A stretch of 64,000 nt of DNA. Source: Megaleporinus macrocephalus. Its lineage: Eukaryota; Chordata; Actinopteri; Characiformes; Anostomidae. The DNA lies in contig CM038704.1 of the NCBI GenBank assembly GCA_021613375.1, forward strand, positions 6,152,538-6,216,537. Direction: 5' to 3'. Below the pieces are notes generated by a model. That model worked only from the letters and a program-made list of their open reading frames with translations, did no database searches and had not been told where the DNA came from. The position numbers and the translations under genes were made by a program. This document shows, in pieces, positions 1 to 10,539 of the stretch (positions within the stretch are counted from its first letter, which is position 1; the number at the start of each line of letters is the position of its first letter).

Positions 1-2
1 AG

Positions 3-41
<39 letters not shown>

Positions 42-62
42 CAGACAGACCTATCATCAACT

Positions 63-119
<57 letters not shown>
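1..119. repeat. (GATA)n microsatellite
   Basis: Two runs of GATA/TAGA (about 1-40 and 66-117) separated by a short imperfect spacer with GACA variants. The window edge cuts the first run. Confidence 0.97.
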
Positions 120-120
120 G

Positions 121-275
121 CCCCCAAGGGGCCCTGGAAGCCCTTAAAATGGAGGGCCCTCGGAAATAAAAATATATTGTATCATAAATGTTGATAGGCA
201 CTGCACTGCAAAATGTTTTGTACCAGGGGCCCCCTGAGCGCTGGCCCCACTGGCCCGGTCAGTAATCCAGCCATG
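121..275 (+). mobile_element. Truncated copy of a hAT-like non-autonomous element
   Basis: This segment (GGGCCCT-rich start, an AATAAAAATATATTG core, end GTCAGTAATCCAGCCATG) matches the right half of the elements at 32920-33421 and 55278-55724, which carry 8-bp target duplications. The left half has been replaced by the GATA repeat. Confidence 0.75.
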
Positions 276-770
276 CTCACAGTGATATACTGAATACAGT
301 TATACTTAAGTATACTTGGATTATACTGACAAGTAGATAAAAGTCAAAGTACAGTTGGCCCTAATATTTTGATTGAGATATACATAAAAGTATAAGTGTT
401 CTTGCTCTGCATCCAGTACAATATTTAATGGAAATTTTGATTTATAAAGACTTATAATAATACAATTATGTTTCTTACTCTGATGTTACTCTTATGTTTC
501 TTACTCTGTCTTGATTATTTTTTTCACTGGTAAGTAAATAAAAGTTGTTAAAGTTAAAAAATAAAACCTAGTCATATACTTTAAAGTGCACAATTAATAT
601 ATTAATAATTAATATAAGCAGTAAATGAGTATTAGGTTCACTTAAAGAAAACTTACATGTATACTTTCAGTTTAAAACATCAAAACTAGAAGTACTGAGA
701 GTATATTTACTGTAAATGTGTACTTTCAATAAACTAAAAGTGGGATACCAGTAAATAACTGGTAACTGAA
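276..770. other. AT-rich DNA with AGTATACTT-type motifs, no gene
   Basis: Low-complexity AT-rich sequence with recurring tacttaagtatacttgg-like words. The words taaactaaaagtggg near 731 and taaactaaaaagtggg near 1953 flank the retroposon with the minisatellite, so the two sides probably belong to one older repeat into which the retroposon inserted. Confidence 0.5.
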
Positions 771-1850
771 GGGCAAATTGATGCTACAGTGGGTAGAACT
801 GCTGCTTCATGGCAAGACGTGTCTGGGTTTGATTCCCAACCACAGTAACCAGTTCATATTTTCTTTCAGTGTCTGTGTGGAGTCTGTTTGGTCTCCCAGT
901 GTCTGTGTGGAGTCTGTAAGGTCTCCCAGTGTCTGTGTGGAGTCTGTAAGGTCTCCCAGTGTCTGTGTGGAGTTTGTATGGTCTCCCAGTGTCTGTGTGG
1001 AGTCTGTATGGTCTCCCAGTGTCTGTGTGGAGTCTGTAAGGTCTCCCAGTGTCTGTGTGGAGTCTGTAAGGTCTCCCAGTGTCTGTGTGGAGTCTGTAAG
1101 GTCTCCCAGTGTCTGTGTGGAGTCTGTAAGGTCTCCCAGTGTCTGTGTGGAGTCTGTAAGGTCTCCCAGTGTCTGTGTGGAGTGTGTATGGTCTCCCAGT
1201 GTCTGTGTGGAGTCTGTTTGGTCTCCCAGTGTCTGTGTGGAGTTTGTATGGTCTCCCAGTGTCTGTGTGGAGTCTGTGTGGTCTCCCAGTGTCTGTGTGG
1301 AGTGTGTATGGTCTCCCAGTGTCTGTGTGGAGTGTGTATGGTCTCCCAGTGTCTGTGTGGAGTGTGTATGGTCTCCCAGTGTCTGTGTGGAGTTTGTATG
1401 GTCTCCCAGTGTCTGTGTGGAGTTTGTATGGTCTCCCAGTGCCTGTGTGGAGTTTGTATGGTCTCCCAGTGTCTGTGTGGAGTCTGTAAGGTCTCCCAGT
1501 GTCTGTGTGGAGTCTGTAAGGTCTCCCAGTGTCTGTGTGGAGTCTGTAAGGTCTCCCAGTGTCTGTGTGGAGTCTGTAAGGTCTCCCAGTGTCTGTGTGG
1601 AGTCTGTAAGGTCTCCCAGTGTCTGTGTTGAGCCTGTTTGGTCTCCCAGTGTCTGTGTGGAGTTTGTATGGTCTCCCAGTGTCTGTGTGGAGTCTGTGTG
1701 GTCTCCCAGTGTCTGTGTGGAGCCTGTATCGTGTCCCAGTGTCTGTGTGGGTTTCCTACAACACTCAGAAGACATGCAGTCAGGTGAACGGTGAGAGTGT
1801 GTATGTCTGTGTGCTAATCTTTTTTGAAGATGAATTAACAAACTAGTAAA
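771..1850 (+). mobile_element. tRNA-derived fish retroposon interrupted by a minisatellite
   Basis: The left part (cagtgggtagaactgctgc, a gtttgattccc B-box-like word near 829) resembles the common teleost retroposon head (cagtggttagcactgttgcc ... ggttcgattcc). The right part (gtttcctacaacactcagaa, then gacatgcagtcaggtgaac) resembles its gtttcctcc ... cacatgcag-aggttaat body. Copies at 18092-18325, 25421-25530, 48380-48525 and 60130-60215 show other parts of it. The family match is from memory. Confidence 0.65.
871..1750. repeat. 30-bp minisatellite, 29 units
   Basis: 29 consecutive units of exactly 30 bp (871-1740) plus a terminal 10-bp piece (1741-1750), without a single indel. Each unit begins gtctgtgtgg and ends gtctcccagt; variation is concentrated in the middle (agtctgtaag, agtttgtatg, agtgtgtatg, agtctgtttg, agtctgtgtg). 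Five agtctgtaag units followed by Ttg/TatG/GtG variants occur twice (units 6-14 and 21-28), a sign of block duplication. Because 30 is divisible by 3, long repetitive open frames appear on both strands; they are artefacts. Confidence 0.98.
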
Positions 1851-2124
1851 CTAACAGTAAACCCATAAGTTTCCATTTAGTGTAGTTGCAGTACTAAAGA
1901 TGTAAACTGTGTACTTGAGGTCTACTGCTCTTACTTTTAAAGTATACGTTTATAAACTAAAAAGTGGGCTAATTTAGTCTCAAGATGTACTAAAATAGTA
2001 CATATACAAATGTACTACCAGTACAATGATATTAGTATACTAACTACATGAAGAATACTTTGGAATTATACTTTAACTTAAGTTTACTTAATAAAATGAA
2101 AAAGTATACTTATTTTTTGTAAGG

Positions 2125-2219
2125 ATAGATAGATATTCAACTACATGTAAAATATAACTATATGGATATGCACAGACAGACAGACATAGATATACAGACA
2201 GATAGATATTGAACTACAC

Positions 2220-2290
<71 letters not shown>

Positions 2291-2312
2291 GAACTACACA
2301 GAGAGAAGATAA

Positions 2313-2343
<31 letters not shown>

Positions 2344-2360
2344 TTGAACTACACAGAGAG

Positions 2361-2420
<60 letters not shown>

Positions 2421-2460
2421 GAGATAGAGAGATAGATAGATAGCTGCATGGAGAGACAGA
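2125..2460. repeat. (GATA)n / (GACA)n microsatellites
   Basis: Long GATA runs at about 2219-2290 and 2364-2420 with GACAGACA stretches between them, joined by repeated ttgaactacacagagagaagat words, so the whole block has been duplicated. Confidence 0.95.
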
Positions 2461-2499
2461 CAGTAATTCAACCGTATGAAGAGAAATAGATAAATAGCT

Positions 2500-3632
2500 T
2501 TTTAAACATAAACTGTATGTAAATAAACTGCGCTGTGATTGGCTACTCTGGATTGTGTCTCATTCAAAATGCAGTCAAGACAGTAACACTCAGTTTCTGT
2601 GTGAGTGGGCGGGGCTGCTGCTGCAGGACGCAGTACATACAGATATATGCAAAAGAATTAGTTAAAGTTACACCACAAAAAACTGGCTGTTTCTGCTGCA
2701 CAGTTAGAAATATTAAATTTAAAATGTCTGTGGCGTCTATGTGTACTCTCCAGATAAAGTATTAGCTACTTTTATATTTATAGTCTTAATGATTAATAAA
2801 CACTGTCAACATGATCTCATTCTAACTGCAGCTCTGGAGCACAGCTGACTGACTTCATTCAGCTGGACTCTCTTCAGTCACTCCCAGAATAAGAGCTGTT
2901 AAGTAATAATGACACCTGACCACAAACAGCTCTGTCCTCCGGGACTGTAGCGTCTAAACACTGACCGCCAGCTTTAGAAACAGTCGCTACCCCTGCCCGG
3001 TCAGCTATCAGTCATAAACAACTTTTTTTGTGATCGACTTTTATTTTATTTACATCGTAAACGACCGAGTCACACTGCTGTGCTCTCTGAAACAGCGTGA
3101 CGGCCTTCGGTGACATCATGTTATCTTTCTTCTTCTATTACATTTAACGTCCTCTGTCACTTTCCATTACACTGAACCTCAGCTTCCTTAGCTGCCGCGC
3201 AGGGACAGGAGCGTTTAACACGCACTGAAATAGCTAAATGACCGCTGTCTGCTCAGCTTAGATCATATACGCATCTATCCGGTGTGGTGAAGCACGCTGT
3301 AACGTGTAAGCTAGACTGAAAATAGATAAATAGTGACAGTTAAAATATAACATTATTGAAGTCTTATTGAATTGCATTACCCATGTAGGGAAGCATAATA
3401 ATACACACACACTGCAGAGAGACAATTTCTTCTTAATAAGAACAAACTCTGCAGTGTCCAGCATTAAATATTCATAGGGTGCACTCGCTGCTGGCGTCAC
3501 AAGAGTTTTATAACTGAAGAATATTACATATCTATAAAAGAATCATCTACTGAACCAGTCCAAATCATAATATTCAGTAAAACACAAAATTGTGGTGTAA
3601 ATGTAGAACTTGGCATAATTTAGGCATAAGTT
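2500..3632. other. Unique region with moderate CpG content, no gene recognised
   Basis: Non-repetitive DNA with a GC-box-like gtgggcggggct near 2607, an inverted CCAAT (gattggct near 2537) and a TGACATCA CRE/ATF-like site near 3111. No open frame here resembles a known protein. Regulatory function is possible but unsupported. Confidence 0.3.
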
Positions 3633-6120
3633 TTTAGTGTAAATGTAGGGGTTAGGGTTTAGTATAATTGTAGGAGTTAGGGTTTAGTGTAAATGTAGAG
3701 GTTAGGGTTTAGTATAATTGTAGGAGTTAGGGTTTGGTGTAAATGTAGGAGTTAGGGTTTAGTATAATTGTAGGAGTTAGGGTTTAGTGTAAATGTAGGA
3801 GTTAGGGTTTAGTGTAAATGTAGGAGATAGGGTTTAGTGTAAATGTAGGAGTTAGGGTTTAGTGTAAATGTAGGGGTTAGGGTTTAGTGTATATGTAGGA
3901 GTTAGGGTTTAGTGTAAATGTAGGGGTTAGGGTTTAGTGTAAATGTAGGAGTTAGTGTTTAGTGTAAATGTAGGAGATAGGGTTTAGTGTAAATGTAGGA
4001 GTTAGGGTTTAGTGTAAATGTAGGAGTTAGTGTTTAGTGTAAATGTAGGGGTTAGGGTTTAGTGTAAATGTAGAGGTTAGGGTTTAGTGTAAATGTAAGG
4101 GTTAGTGTTTAGTGTAAATGTAGGGGTTAGTGTTTAGTGTAAATGTAGGAGTTAGAGTTTAGTGTAAATGTAGGAGTTAGGGTTTAGTGTAAATGTAGGA
4201 GTTAGGGTTTAGTGTAAATGTAGAGGTAAGGGTTTAGTGTAAATGTAGGGGTTAGGGTTTAGTGTAAATGTAAGGGTTAGTGTTTAGTGTAAATGTAGGG
4301 GTTAGTGTTTAGTGTAAATGTAGGAGTTAGAGTTTAGTGTAAATGTAGGAGTTAGGGTTTAGTGTAAATGTAAGGGTTAGTGTTTAGTGTAAATGTAGGG
4401 GTTAGTGTTTAGTGTAAATGTAGGAGTTAGGGTTTAGTGTAAATGTAGGAGTTAGGGTTTAGTGTAAATGTAGAGGTAAGGGTTTAGTGTAAATGTAGGA
4501 GTTAGGGTTTAGTGTAAATGTAGGAGTTAGGGTTGAGTGTAAATGTAGGAGTTAGGGTTGAGTGTAAATGTAGGAGTTAGGGTTTAGTGTAAATGTAGAG
4601 GTAAGGGTTTAGTGTAAATGTAGGAGTTAGGGTTTAGTGTAAATGTAGGAGTTAGGGTTGAGTGTAAATGTAGGAGTTAGTATTTAGTGTAAATGTAGGA
4701 GTTAGGGTTTAGTGTAAATGTAGGGGTTAGGGTTTAGTGTAAATGTAGGAGTCAGGGTTTAGTGTAAATGTAGGAGTTAGGGTTTAGTGTAAATGTAGGG
4801 GTTAGGGTTTAGTGTAAATGTAGGAGTTAGGGTTTAGTGTAAATGTAGGGGTTAGTGTTTAGTGTAAATGTAGGGGTTAGTGTTTAGTGTAAATGTAGGG
4901 GTTAAGGTTTAGTGTAAATGTAGGAGTTAGTGTTTAGTGTAGATGTAGGGGTTAGTGTTTAGTGTAAATGTATGGGTTAGTGTTTAGTGTAAATGTAGGA
5001 GTTAGTGTTTAGTGTAAATGTAGGGGTTAGTGTTTAGTGTAAATGTATGGGTTAGTGTTTAGTGTAAATGTAGGAGTTAGTGTTTAGTGTAGATGTAGGG
5101 GTTAGTGTTTAGTGTAAATGTATGGGTTAGTGTTTAGTGTAAATGTAGGAGTTAGTGTTTAGTGTAAATGTAGGAGTTAGTGTTTAGTGTAAATGTAGGG
5201 GTTAGTGTTTAGTGTAAATGTAGGGGTTAGTGTTTAGTGTAAATGTAGAGGTTAGTGTTTAGTGTAAATGTAGGAGTTAGGGTTTAGTGTAAATGTAGGG
5301 GTTAAGGTTTAGTGTAAATGTAGGGTTTAGGGTTTAGTGTAAATGTAGGAGTTAGTGTTTAGTGTAAATGTAGGGGTTAGGGTTTAGTGTAAATGTAGGA
5401 GTTAGGGTTTAGTGTAAATGTAGGAGTTAGTGTTTAGTGTAAATGTAGGAGTTAGTGTTTAGTGTAAATGTAGGGGTTAGTGTTTAGTGTAAATGTAGAG
5501 GTTAGTGTTTAGTGTAAATGTAGGAGTTAGGGTTTAGTGTAAATGTAGGGGTTAGGGTTTAGTGTAAATGTAGAGGTTAGTGTTTAGTGTAAATGTAGGA
5601 GTTAGGGTTTAGTGTAAATGTAGGGGTTAAGGTTTAGTGTAAATGTAGGGTTTAGGGTTTAGTGTAAATGTAGGAGTTAGTGTTTAGTGTAAATGTAGGG
5701 GTTAGGGTTTAGTGTAAATGTAGGAGTTAGGGTTTAGTGTAAATGTAGGAGTTAGTGTTTAGTGTAAATGTAGGAGTTAGTGTTTAGTGTAAATGTAGGG
5801 GTTAGTGTTTAGTGTAAATGTAGAGGTTAGTGTTTAGTGTAAATGTAGGAGTTAGGGTTTAGTGTAAATGTAGGGGTTAGGGTTTAGTGTAAATGTAGGG
5901 GTTAGTGTTTAGTGTAAATGTAGGAGTTAGTGTTTAGTGTAAATGTAGGAGTTAGTGTTTAGTGTAAATGTAGGGGTTAGTGTTTAGTGTAAATGTAGAG
6001 GTTAGTGTTTAGTGTAAATGTAGGAGTTAGGGTTTAGTGTAAATGTAGGGGTTAGGGTTTAGTGTAAATGTAGGGGTTAAGGTTTAGTGTAAATGTAGGA
6101 GTTAGAGTTTTAGTGTCAAT
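3633..6120. repeat. 25-bp minisatellite, about 99 units
   Basis: Tandem array of 25-bp units built from gttagggttta + gtgtaaatgtagga. The commonest variants are gttaggg/gttagtg and tagga/taggg/tagag; early units (3660-3780) alternate with gtataattg. Higher-order copies are visible: gttaaggttt followed by tagggtttag occurs at 5301 and 5626, exactly 13 units apart. A second array of the same unit is at 39850-41245. Confidence 0.97.
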
Positions 6121-8907
6121 GCAAAAAACATTATTCTTCATACGAATTTCTAAAGAGATCAATTTCCTTTAGTGAAGAACAAACTGTTCAAGAATGTACA
6201 ATTTTGATAATGCAACAATAGCAGAACCCTTTCTGGTGCTATGCAGATCTATTTTAAAAAAAGATTCTATCTAGAACCACATACAACACATTCTCCATCA
6301 TCATGCATAGAACCCTTGGAGAACAATCTTTTTCCTTTTTGCATGTTAATAACCTCTAAATTAAGTTACACTCAAATCTCTAACAGGATGCTGTTGTGGT
6401 CCATTTACTCAGTAACAATGAATAACAACGAATAAGCATCAGTAATCAAGTCCCCGTGTAGGCAACCTTCAAATAACCTTCAAATAAAGCCCACCAGCTT
6501 CTTCAGGTTGGTGATTCAAAGAGGACGCAGATGCTAGCGTAACAAATAAAGTCGGGTTCCGGCGCCTCCAGCAGGCATTTACATGACATTTAGGTGCTCA
6601 GTTAGAAATCTCTCCGATCAGCCCTCCGTCTGATCCAGTGATTCATAGCCAAGCAGAAATATGAAGGTTACATAAGAGTCTGGCGTCAGGTGCTGAAAAA
6701 GGTGCTAGCAGCTACTGAGAAGCTTTCTCCTGGAAGGAGGGAGGTGTGTGTGTTGGGGGGGTGGGGGGCTATCTGTCTGCCTGCCTGTCTGCTCGCATTC
6801 AAAGGTTTGTGTTCATGAATGTGCTGATAATCTACATCCATGACAACACAATCCATTTTTTCTTTATTGATACTGAAACCTAGAGGCCGTGCAGTACTGA
6901 CACTAAACTGATATTCTCTCTTTTAATGTAAAGAATGCAAAGAATGTGGCTATTTTCTGGTGTGCATGCTTTCTTTTGTGCATTAAAATTTATACATTTT
7001 TATTCTGTTTGTCTTCCAAATCAATGTTTTGAGTAAGCAAATACAAGAAAATAGGAAATAAAGCCTCTGGTCAGTTAAAGGCTGAGCACCAGCTAATATG
7101 AAAATATCAAACACATAACTACAGCAGAGTCTGAGATCCTAACTTGTGATTATTAAAATTCAGAAAACATTTTATGTTTTACAAAGTCAAGAAATAGTCA
7201 AGAAAAAAGACTGTTTAGCTCCGCCCACTGTTTAGAAATTGCTGTAGGTGTTATGCGTGTGATGTAGATGGTGGACAACAACACTAGAAGATGTACTTAC
7301 AGTAATACACAGTGACAGAAAGCTGTTGTTGTATTCGCCTGCAGTAATTGGATGTACAGTGGACCCCCGAGCACAAACGACCCAAAGACCCCCAAATATC
7401 CAGAAAGTGGTTTAAACCCGTCAACTTTAAACAGCACACTGGAAAGGAGCGTCCTCTCACTCCGTCATCTGTAGATCATTTCACGTCTGAAGATTATCAC
7501 TATGGGACATAGGTTTACACGGCGACTGGATCTTAAGACTGGAGCTGTTCCAACAATATGGGCGTGTAAGAAAGCTGAAGTTATGCTAAGCTAACGTAGT
7601 TGAGTTATGAAGGTTTATAGAGTCGTATGAGAGCGAGTTCCACTTTAATCATATTTACTACAATAACTGTACCTCTATATCTGAGTGTAGCTGGTTGCTA
7701 GGCTGTTGTCATGAATAATGTTGGTTATGTATCTAGATACTGTTTAAACTCTGGATGAGCTGCTGTTGTGGGTGTGGTTTGACTAAAAGTATTAGGACTA
7801 AGTGATATGGTGGTCTAAAAGTATTAGGACTAAGTGATATGGTGGTCTATTTCTACAGCTCTTTCAGATTCAAATTCAGAAATATCATCAGAATCTGAAG
7901 AAGCAGTTCTGGAACATTCTCAGTCCCAGTCAGTCATAGTGCTGTTGTACCGCGATGCTGTTCACTGTTCTCCACCAGCGACGTCATACGGTAGCTCTCA
8001 GGAGTTTCAGCAGCGAGCTCGGGTTTTTCTGTCAATTTAATTAAAATCATCTGTTTTAAAGCAAATTAAGCAGTGAATTTCATTTTAATCATGTTTATAT
8101 ATTTTCAGTATCTAAAACAATGTGAAATCACCAGGGGTGGTGCTTAGCCTTTAAAAGTGAGAGGTGCCAAGATTTCCACTCCACACTGAATATCCTTACA
8201 TATCAACGTCACACACACACAACCTTAAAAAGAAGGTCCAGTTGATATTTAGGTCTGAATTAGGTCTAAGTCTACATGATATGAAGACAGTAGTAGATGG
8301 TTCACTCACATCCTCAAAACACATGACCAGGTTTTGATTGAATTCTCTTAGAATTCTCCTTTAGTCGTCAGATTTATCCCCTCGCGGAAGGGGACCAAAG
8401 CACAACCCACATTTCATGTAGTTACATGTCTCCACTAGAGAGGTCTCCAAATCCCCAAACCTTACGCAGTGCTGGCTTAAAGCTTATTGCAGTAATGTTA
8501 TTATTGTATTGTTAAGTTTTGGTTAAAAGAAAACAGTTAAAATCTTGAAGTGCTTAAAGGCAAATTGTCCAATCAGGATTATTCTCTCTATAGTATATAG
8601 GTAAATATAGCCAAACAAGATCTCCTATTGGTTGGAACCACAGAAGCTGGTCTGAAAGTCATACATGTTAGTTTTACAACAAACATAATTAGGAAGTGAC
8701 AGATGAATCAATCTATCAATTTTTGATTTACAGTAAAATTAATTACATTAGAAACAACATCACTCCATATTAGTAGTTGCTAAAACTTGCTCTAACAACA
8801 GGTGAGGAACCTGGTGGCTCCAGTTTCCTGAGGACTGGCAATGCAACTCAGGGCTCGTTTGAAGAGACACATCAAGCTCTACTAAACTTTTGCTTCATCG
8901 TAGAGTT
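6121..8907. other. Intergenic DNA, no gene recognised
   Basis: No coding homology or transposon recognised. A 32-bp sequence (starting ctaaaagtattaggac) is repeated twice in tandem at 7783-7846. A G-rich run is at 6755-6768. Short open frames here have no supporting features. Confidence 0.5.
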
Positions 8908-9558
8908 TTAACCCTTTGATGCACAACCTGGGTCAAAAGTGAGCCGACTGAGATTATCTTCTATATTCTTTGCAATACATTAGTTTCAAGTTTTTATTAA
9001 TTCCTCAACTTATTTGTTTCTGATCACAAATCGTGATTTTATTTTCATTATTTTATTTTTTTAATAAAAGTCATTTCTGTATCACTGCCCTCTAACTAAC
9101 GCACAACACGGCTCATGTGTTCACTATGGAACTTGATTGAAGTTTGTAATTATTTGCAGCCAGGAACTGTCATGTCCTCCCCTCTTCTCTCTGTAATCGT
9201 GTACTTCCATACTGAACAGCACACAAAGCAGTACGCGAGAATGACTAGGGTGTCTGAATACGTAGTCCCCGGATGACGTACAGCACCAGCAGACATTTTT
9301 AATTATGTAGCCCCAGCACACTGTCCTATCCCAGGATTCCATTGGAGATGCGGAGGAAAAAACGGGGTTAAAAGCGGAACGTCTGCTGTGTGTGTGTGTA
9401 GCTACGGCTAGTGAACTGCCGTCACAGAAGGTAGCGCTACTTTTGAGGTAAACAATGATTAAATTCCTCCTGTTTCGACTTCTCTGAGCTACAGCGCTAA
9501 GTTTGACGCATGCTGTGCGTTAGAATGGGTTTGCTTAGTGTGTGCATCAAAGGGTTAA
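8908..9558. mobile_element. piggyBac-type MITE with TTAA target duplication
   Basis: The element 8912-9554 (643 bp) is flanked by TTAA on both sides (8908-8911, 9555-9558) and has a perfect 14-bp terminal inverted repeat CCCTTTGATGCACA. TTAA duplications and CCC-starting termini are the signature of piggyBac superfamily elements. It encodes no transposase, so it would have moved in trans. Truncated relatives are at 16370-16680 and 23670-24030. Confidence 0.88.
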
Positions 9559-9954
9559 AGGTTTTTAGTGTTGCTTGTTGGTGTGTAACCCGTGCTCTGG
9601 ACTCAAACCTATGTCAATGTCTGTTACAAGCTTCAGTATATGGATTTTAGATTATACACAGATTATATATGAATTATCTTTCACAAACTGTTAGCTTAGT
9701 GCTAACATATTACTAGAAACCTCATAGGGACGCTAGCAGGAATTAACATTAGTGGTTGTTTTTACATTTAAAGTCCGAACTGAAGGTCTCGCTGTAATCA
9801 CGGTTCACCGCTGCTGCTGTGTATGTATCCGTGTGTGTGTGTGTGCGCGCACAGTGTCTGTGTATGGGTGTGCAGTCGTCAGTGAGTCATTAGCGTGTAT
9901 GTGTGTGAGTCAGACGTTGCTGATGCTCAGCCGTTTTCTCAGCGTGCAGCCGGC

Positions 9955-10215
9955 ACCTGCTTCAGACGCACCACACTCAAAAATAGACCCTCTCTCTCTC
10001 TCCCTCCATCTTTCTTTTTCCTCCTTTTGACACCTTTCTCCTTCTTTTTAACTCCCAATCTTTTCTCTCCCTTTCATTCTGTGCCTGTTTGCTCATTCTC
10101 TCTTTCTCTCTCTGCCCCCTTTACACCCTCCTTCATTTCCTTCTCCCTGTCCCACCTCTCTATCTCCCCCAATCTCTCTCTCTCTTTCTCTCCCTCTTTT
10201 TCTCTCTCTCTCTGT
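9955..10215. repeat. Pyrimidine-rich (CT)n-type low complexity
   Basis: TCTCTC-rich imperfect tract with C/T on the plus strand. The serine/leucine-rich open frames over it are composition artefacts. Confidence 0.85.
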
Positions 10216-10539
10216 GACTCAAATCAATGCATGCAATCAGCTTTGAAGTGCATGTCTCAGATCCCCACTGAATAGACTCAAACTACTGATTGTGCTCTGC
10301 CATGCACATATCTAATGTGACTCGACAGGAATCGAATGCAGGAATTTTTCTGTGTGTGCTTTCTCTCCTCTTAGTCACATATTGGCTCAATCTGGTGCTG
10401 CATTCCTTTACTATGTTAATGCTGTGTTTATTACTCTGATTATTAATGTGTTTTATGATAAACGTGGACGTATATATAAAGTGATGAATTCGTGCTGCAG
10501 CACAGAAATGTTGAAATAGCGACATCCAAAGTAATTACA

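Noticed and set aside
778..1846. Long open frames (338 and 344 codons on opposite strands) as a repetitive cysteine/valine- or threonine-rich protein
   Set aside because: The frames are 10-residue translations of an exact 30-bp tandem repeat open in several frames on both strands; no start context, splice sites or unique domain.
3633..6120. Telomeric or interstitial telomere array, or CRISPR-like array
   Set aside because: Unit is 25 bp with one TTAGGG-like word, no (TTAGGG)n; there are no unique spacers, and the context is a vertebrate genome.
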